43,127 bases of DNA from CAZDVK01 sp964508915. Its GTDB lineage: Bacteria > Pseudomonadota > Alphaproteobacteria > Paracaedibacterales > CAIULA01. A program made the translations under genes and the position numbers. The stretch is taken from assembly GCA_964508915.1 (NCBI GenBank), contig CAZDVK010000013.1, positions 1 through 43,127 on the forward strand. The letters are read 5' to 3'. Below the pieces are notes generated by a model, which worked only from the letters and a program-made list of their open reading frames with translations, ran no database searches and was not told the DNA's origin. This document shows, piece by piece, positions 40,126 through 43,127 of the stretch (position 1 is the first letter of the stretch; every line of letters starts with the position of its first letter).

Positions 40126-42846
40126 ATGTTAGCATCTGTTTTAAGAAAATTGTTTGGTTCAGCAAACGACCGCCTTATCAAAAAATACGCGAAAACGGTT
40201 AAGCAAATTGGTGCACTTGAACCTGCTTTAGCAGCATTAACAGACGCACAGCTACAAGCAAAAACCCAGGAATTTAAAGATCGAATTTCTAAGGGAGAAA
40301 CCCTGGATAATCTTTTGTTTGAGGCATTCGCTGTTGTTCGAGAAGCATCCAAACGAACGCTAGGTCTTCGCCCCCATGACGTTCAGCTTATTGGTGGTAT
40401 GGTCCTTCATCAAGGCATGCTAGCTGAAATGAAAACAGGTGAAGGTAAAACCCTTGTTGCCACATTGCCTGTGTATCTAAATGCCTTATCCGGCAAAGGT
40501 GTACACGTGGTTACTGTGAATGATTACCTGGCAAAACGTGACTCTGCCTGGATGGGACATATTTATGAATTTCTAGGTTTGACAGTTGGATGTATTGTTC
40601 ATGGCTTAAGCGATGCCCAGCGCCGTCAAGCTTATAATGCCGATGTTACATACGGAACAAACCATGAGTTTGGGTTTGACTATTTGCGTGACAATATGAA
40701 GTTTCGCCTTGGCGATATGGTCATGCGTGACTTTAACTACGCTATCGTGGATGAAGTAGACAACATTCTAATCGATGAAGCCAGAACACCACTTATTATT
40801 TCAGGCCCTGCTGAAGATTCTTCTGACCTTTACACAAAGGTCAATGGTCTCATGGCAAACCTAGCACCTGAAGATTACGAAAAAGATGAAAAACAACGCA
40901 ACATAACCCTGACAGAGGCTGGCGTTGAAAAAATTGAATCTATGCTGTTTGAAAAAAATATTATTAAAGGCAGTGGCCTTTATGATGTTCAAAATATTAG
41001 CGTCGTTCACCACGTAAACGCAGCTTTACGTGCCCATTTTATGTTCACCAAAGAGGTGGACTACATTATACGTGATGGTGAAGTCATTATTATTGATGAA
41101 TTTACAGGTCGTATGATGGAAGGTCGACGTTATTCAGAAGGGTTACATCAAGCGATTGAAGCCAAAGAAGGTGTCAATATTGAAAATGAAAATCAAACTT
41201 TGGCATCTATCACGTATCAGAATTTTTTCCGCTTATATAAGAAACTATCTGGTATGTCAGGTTCTGCCATTACAGAAGCATCTGAATTTGAAGAAATTTA
41301 TAACTTACGCACCATTGAAATTCCCCCAAATGTGTCAGTTACCCGTATTGACCACGATGATGAGGTGTATTTAACAGCCGCAGAAAAATATAAAGCCGTT
41401 ATTACGCAAATAAAGGAATGCCGTGCACGTATGCAACCTGTTTTGGTGGGAACGGTTAGTATTGAAAAGTCTGAATTCTTATCAGAACTTTTGAAAAAAG
41501 AAAAAATCCCCCATCAGGTTTTAAACGCCCGCTATCACGAACAAGAAGCCTTAATTATTGCTGATGCCGGATGCCCAGGGGCAGTAACCATTGCAACCAA
41601 CATGGCTGGCCGCGGTACAGACATTAAATTGGGTGGCAATCCTGAAATGGTCCTTTTACGGGAAATGCAAACAACCCCAGAGGGCCCAGAACGTGACAAA
41701 CGTATTGCAAAAATCAAAGCTGATGTAGAAGTAGAACAAAAGAAAGCTATTGACGCAGGCGGTTTGTTTGTCATTGGTACAGAACGGCACGAAAGCCGAC
41801 GTATTGACAACCAGCTTCGTGGTCGTTCAGGACGCCAAGGCGATGCGGGTGCTTCACGATTTTATGTATCCCTAGAAGACGATCTGATGCGCATTTTTGG
41901 CTCTGAACGTTTGGATAGCATGCTACGCAAATTAGGTGTTCAAGAAGGGGAAGCTATTTCCCACACATGGATTAGTAAAGCCCTAGAACGAGCACAGCAA
42001 AAAGTTGAGGCCCGAAACTTTGACATTCGTAAACATTTGCTACGTTATGACGACGTGATGAATGACCAACGTAAAGTTATTTATGAACAACGCCGTGAAC
42101 TGATGGCTGTAGATTCCATTCAAGATATGGTGGAAGAAATTCGCAATGAAGTTGCTGAAAATGTTGTTCATGTTCATATCCCTGAAAATGTATTGCCTGA
42201 CCTTTGGAATACTGATGGACTTCATGCAGAATGCTCACGTCTTTTTGCCCTTCAATTACCCCTTCATGCATGGGCCCAAGAAGATGGGATTTCCCAGGCG
42301 GATATAATCAATCGGGTTAAAAAAGAGGTCGAGCAACACCTTTTGAAGAAAGATGAAACTTACGGCCCTGATATGATGCGTAATGCGGAAAAAACTTTGT
42401 TGTTACGTATGCTTGACCAGTGCTGGAAAGAACATTTGTTAAGCCTTGACCATCTTCGCCAGGGTATTAATTTGCGATCTTATGCGCAAAGCAACCCACT
42501 CAATGAATATAAACGGGAAGCTTTTAACTTGTTCCAAGGTATGATGGCACGCCTAAAGTCTGAATTTATGGCTGTTTTGTGTCACTTCCAGCTTGACCTA
42601 CCAGAAGGCCTAACATTAGACCAGCTTCTGAATCCAGACATTGATTTTAACGAATTAGATGAAGTTGAAGAAGCTTGGAACCCTGATGAGTTAAAAGAAA
42701 GCTCAGGCAAAAAAAGCAAAGCGAAAAAAACTGAAAAGGTTGTTTTTGATAAAAATGATCCACAAACATGGGGTCGTGTATTGCGAAATGCAGCTTGCCC
42801 ATGCGAATCTGGTAAAAAATACAAGCAGTGTCACGGGGCTTTTTAA
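40126..42846 (+). CDS. secA: Preprotein translocase ATPase SecA
   Basis: SecA drives post-translational export through SecYEG. The 906-residue product has the Walker A MKTGEGKT, the DEVD box in IVDEVDNILIDEARTPLIISGP, the preprotein cross-linking domain, and the second nucleotide-binding domain with GTVSIEKSE, TIATNMAGRGTDIKLGGNPE and the LRGRSGRQGD motif VI. Helical wing and scaffold parts lead to the C-terminal zinc-binding tail CPCESGKKYKQCHG, which binds SecB and lipids. Length is typical of alphaproteobacteria. The ATG at 40126 follows a GGGA site. It is transcribed alone from the divergent region shared with the parvulin gene. Confidence 0.98.
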   Translation: MLASVLRKLFGSANDRLIKKYAKTVKQIGALEPALAALTDAQLQAKTQEFKDRISKGETLDNLLFEAFAVVREASKRTLGLRPHDVQLIGGMVLHQGMLAEMKTGEGKTLVATLPVYLNALSGKGVHVVTVNDYLAKRDSAWMGHIYEFLGLTVGCIVHGLSDAQRRQAYNADVTYGTNHEFGFDYLRDNMKFRLGDMVMRDFNYAIVDEVDNILIDEARTPLIISGPAEDSSDLYTKVNGLMANLAPEDYEKDEKQRNITLTEAGVEKIESMLFEKNIIKGSGLYDVQNISVVHHVNAALRAHFMFTKEVDYIIRDGEVIIIDEFTGRMMEGRRYSEGLHQAIEAKEGVNIENENQTLASITYQNFFRLYKKLSGMSGSAITEASEFEEIYNLRTIEIPPNVSVTRIDHDDEVYLTAAEKYKAVITQIKECRARMQPVLVGTVSIEKSEFLSELLKKEKIPHQVLNARYHEQEALIIADAGCPGAVTIATNMAGRGTDIKLGGNPEMVLLREMQTTPEGPERDKRIAKIKADVEVEQKKAIDAGGLFVIGTERHESRRIDNQLRGRSGRQGDAGASRFYVSLEDDLMRIFGSERLDSMLRKLGVQEGEAISHTWISKALERAQQKVEARNFDIRKHLLRYDDVMNDQRKVIYEQRRELMAVDSIQDMVEEIRNEVAENVVHVHIPENVLPDLWNTDGLHAECSRLFALQLPLHAWAQEDGISQADIINRVKKEVEQHLLKKDETYGPDMMRNAEKTLLLRMLDQCWKEHLLSLDHLRQGINLRSYAQSNPLNEYKREAFNLFQGMMARLKSEFMAVLCHFQLDLPEGLTLDQLLNPDIDFNELDEVEEAWNPDELKESSGKKSKAKKTEKVVFDKNDPQTWGRVLRNAACPCESGKKYKQCHGAF

Positions 42847-42856
42847 AAGCTCCGTG
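42832..42856 (+). promoter_or_regulatory. Hairpin over the secA stop codon
   Basis: CACGG and CCGTG flank GC/GC and T/A pairs with one G-T wobble, giving a nearly perfect stem that includes the secA TAA stop. It is not followed by a T-run, so an intrinsic terminator is doubtful. A 3'-end mRNA structure is more likely. Confidence 0.35.
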
Positions 42857-43127
42857 CGCAGCGCGCTTTGTGCCATTTTAATGTTGAAAAAGTTTCAAAA
42901 GAGTCTTTCAATATTTGGATGGGTTTGAGCAAATTTTTTTAAGCTCCTGTCAATTTGTTAACCATATGAAAAATTGAAATCAGCCCGCTGGATAGCTCCT
43001 GGCTTATTCCTAAGAAAAGACCCAATAAAGAACAGCTCTGCCTTTACGCCTGTGTGAGGGGCCCACCTGGCTTTGCGAAACCCCCAGAAATCCAAAGCGC
43101 AGCGCCCACCCCACCGCCGCCTCGGCA
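42857..43127. other. Gene-free 3' edge with a GC-rich end
   Basis: No convincing gene was found in the last 271 bases. The first part is AT-rich and non-coding. From about 43040 the composition turns GC-rich, with C-runs and a stretch unlike the rest of the window. Short frames stay open on the minus strand but none has a start, a ribosome-binding site or a family I recognise. It could be the start of a dispersed repeat or of a gene beyond the edge. Confidence 0.4.

Overview
The window looks like a chromosomal segment of an alphaproteobacterium, probably an intracellular or host-associated lineage of the Holosporales/Paracaedibacter type. This placement is an inference. It rests on AT-rich DNA (judged by eye, not computed), alphaproteobacterial-style RpoB, RpoC and SecA, a fliL-fliM-DUF6468-MotE flagellar cluster, and a short type VI secretion operon. 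Several exported proteins that I cannot place in known families fit the same picture. No rRNA, tRNA, CRISPR array, insertion sequence or prophage was seen. Most of the window is densely packed housekeeping genes with overlapping or nearly abutting ends.

Layout. 1-3438 (minus): fliL, fliM, a DUF6468 protein and a MotE-like protein. 3633-4124 (plus): an Lrp/AsnC regulator with a clear promoter. 4121-15931 (minus): rpoB, rpoC, rnj (RNase J), an unknown two-TM membrane protein and rodA. rpoBC has neither rplJL upstream nor rpsL downstream, and its leader carries a terminator-like hairpin. 16302-19687 (plus): a YfgM-like protein, bamB and der (envelope biogenesis and ribosome assembly). 19838-21114: a divergent SDF-family symporter and a possible 35-residue membrane peptide. 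21119-22001 (minus): a MarR regulator and an SRPBCC protein behind a perfect palindromic operator.

22102-25027 is the most lineage-specific part. It holds a dCTP-deaminase-like protein with an altered active-site loop and a 508-residue exported protein with a faint methyltransferase-like segment. Divergent from these is a short exported acidic protein broken by a single-base frameshift in a T-run. 25024-28544: truA (minus), then a compact T6SS operon tssB-tssC-hcp (plus) with a strong hairpin between tssC and hcp. 28553-33059 (minus): a flippase-like membrane protein, mutL, a HigB-HigA toxin-antitoxin pair with its own operator, and tsaD fused directly to the end of that operon. 33150-36601 (plus): an intracellular PHA depolymerase overlapping a two-domain protein that joins a GDPD-like phosphodiesterase to a VAO-family FAD oxidase. 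36622-39920 (minus): marC, a PCu(A)C-type copper chaperone and an envelope parvulin protein made of two tandem modules. 40126-42846 (plus): secA. The last ~280 bases have no convincing gene and become GC-rich at the edge.

The observations I rate highest are the GDPD-oxidase fusion, the three-gene T6SS operon with its internal hairpin, the toxin-antitoxin/tsaD operon, the isolated rpoBC operon with a possible attenuator, and the exported-protein cluster at 22.1-25.0 kb. No database search was possible, so family assignments rest on recognised motifs and gene order.
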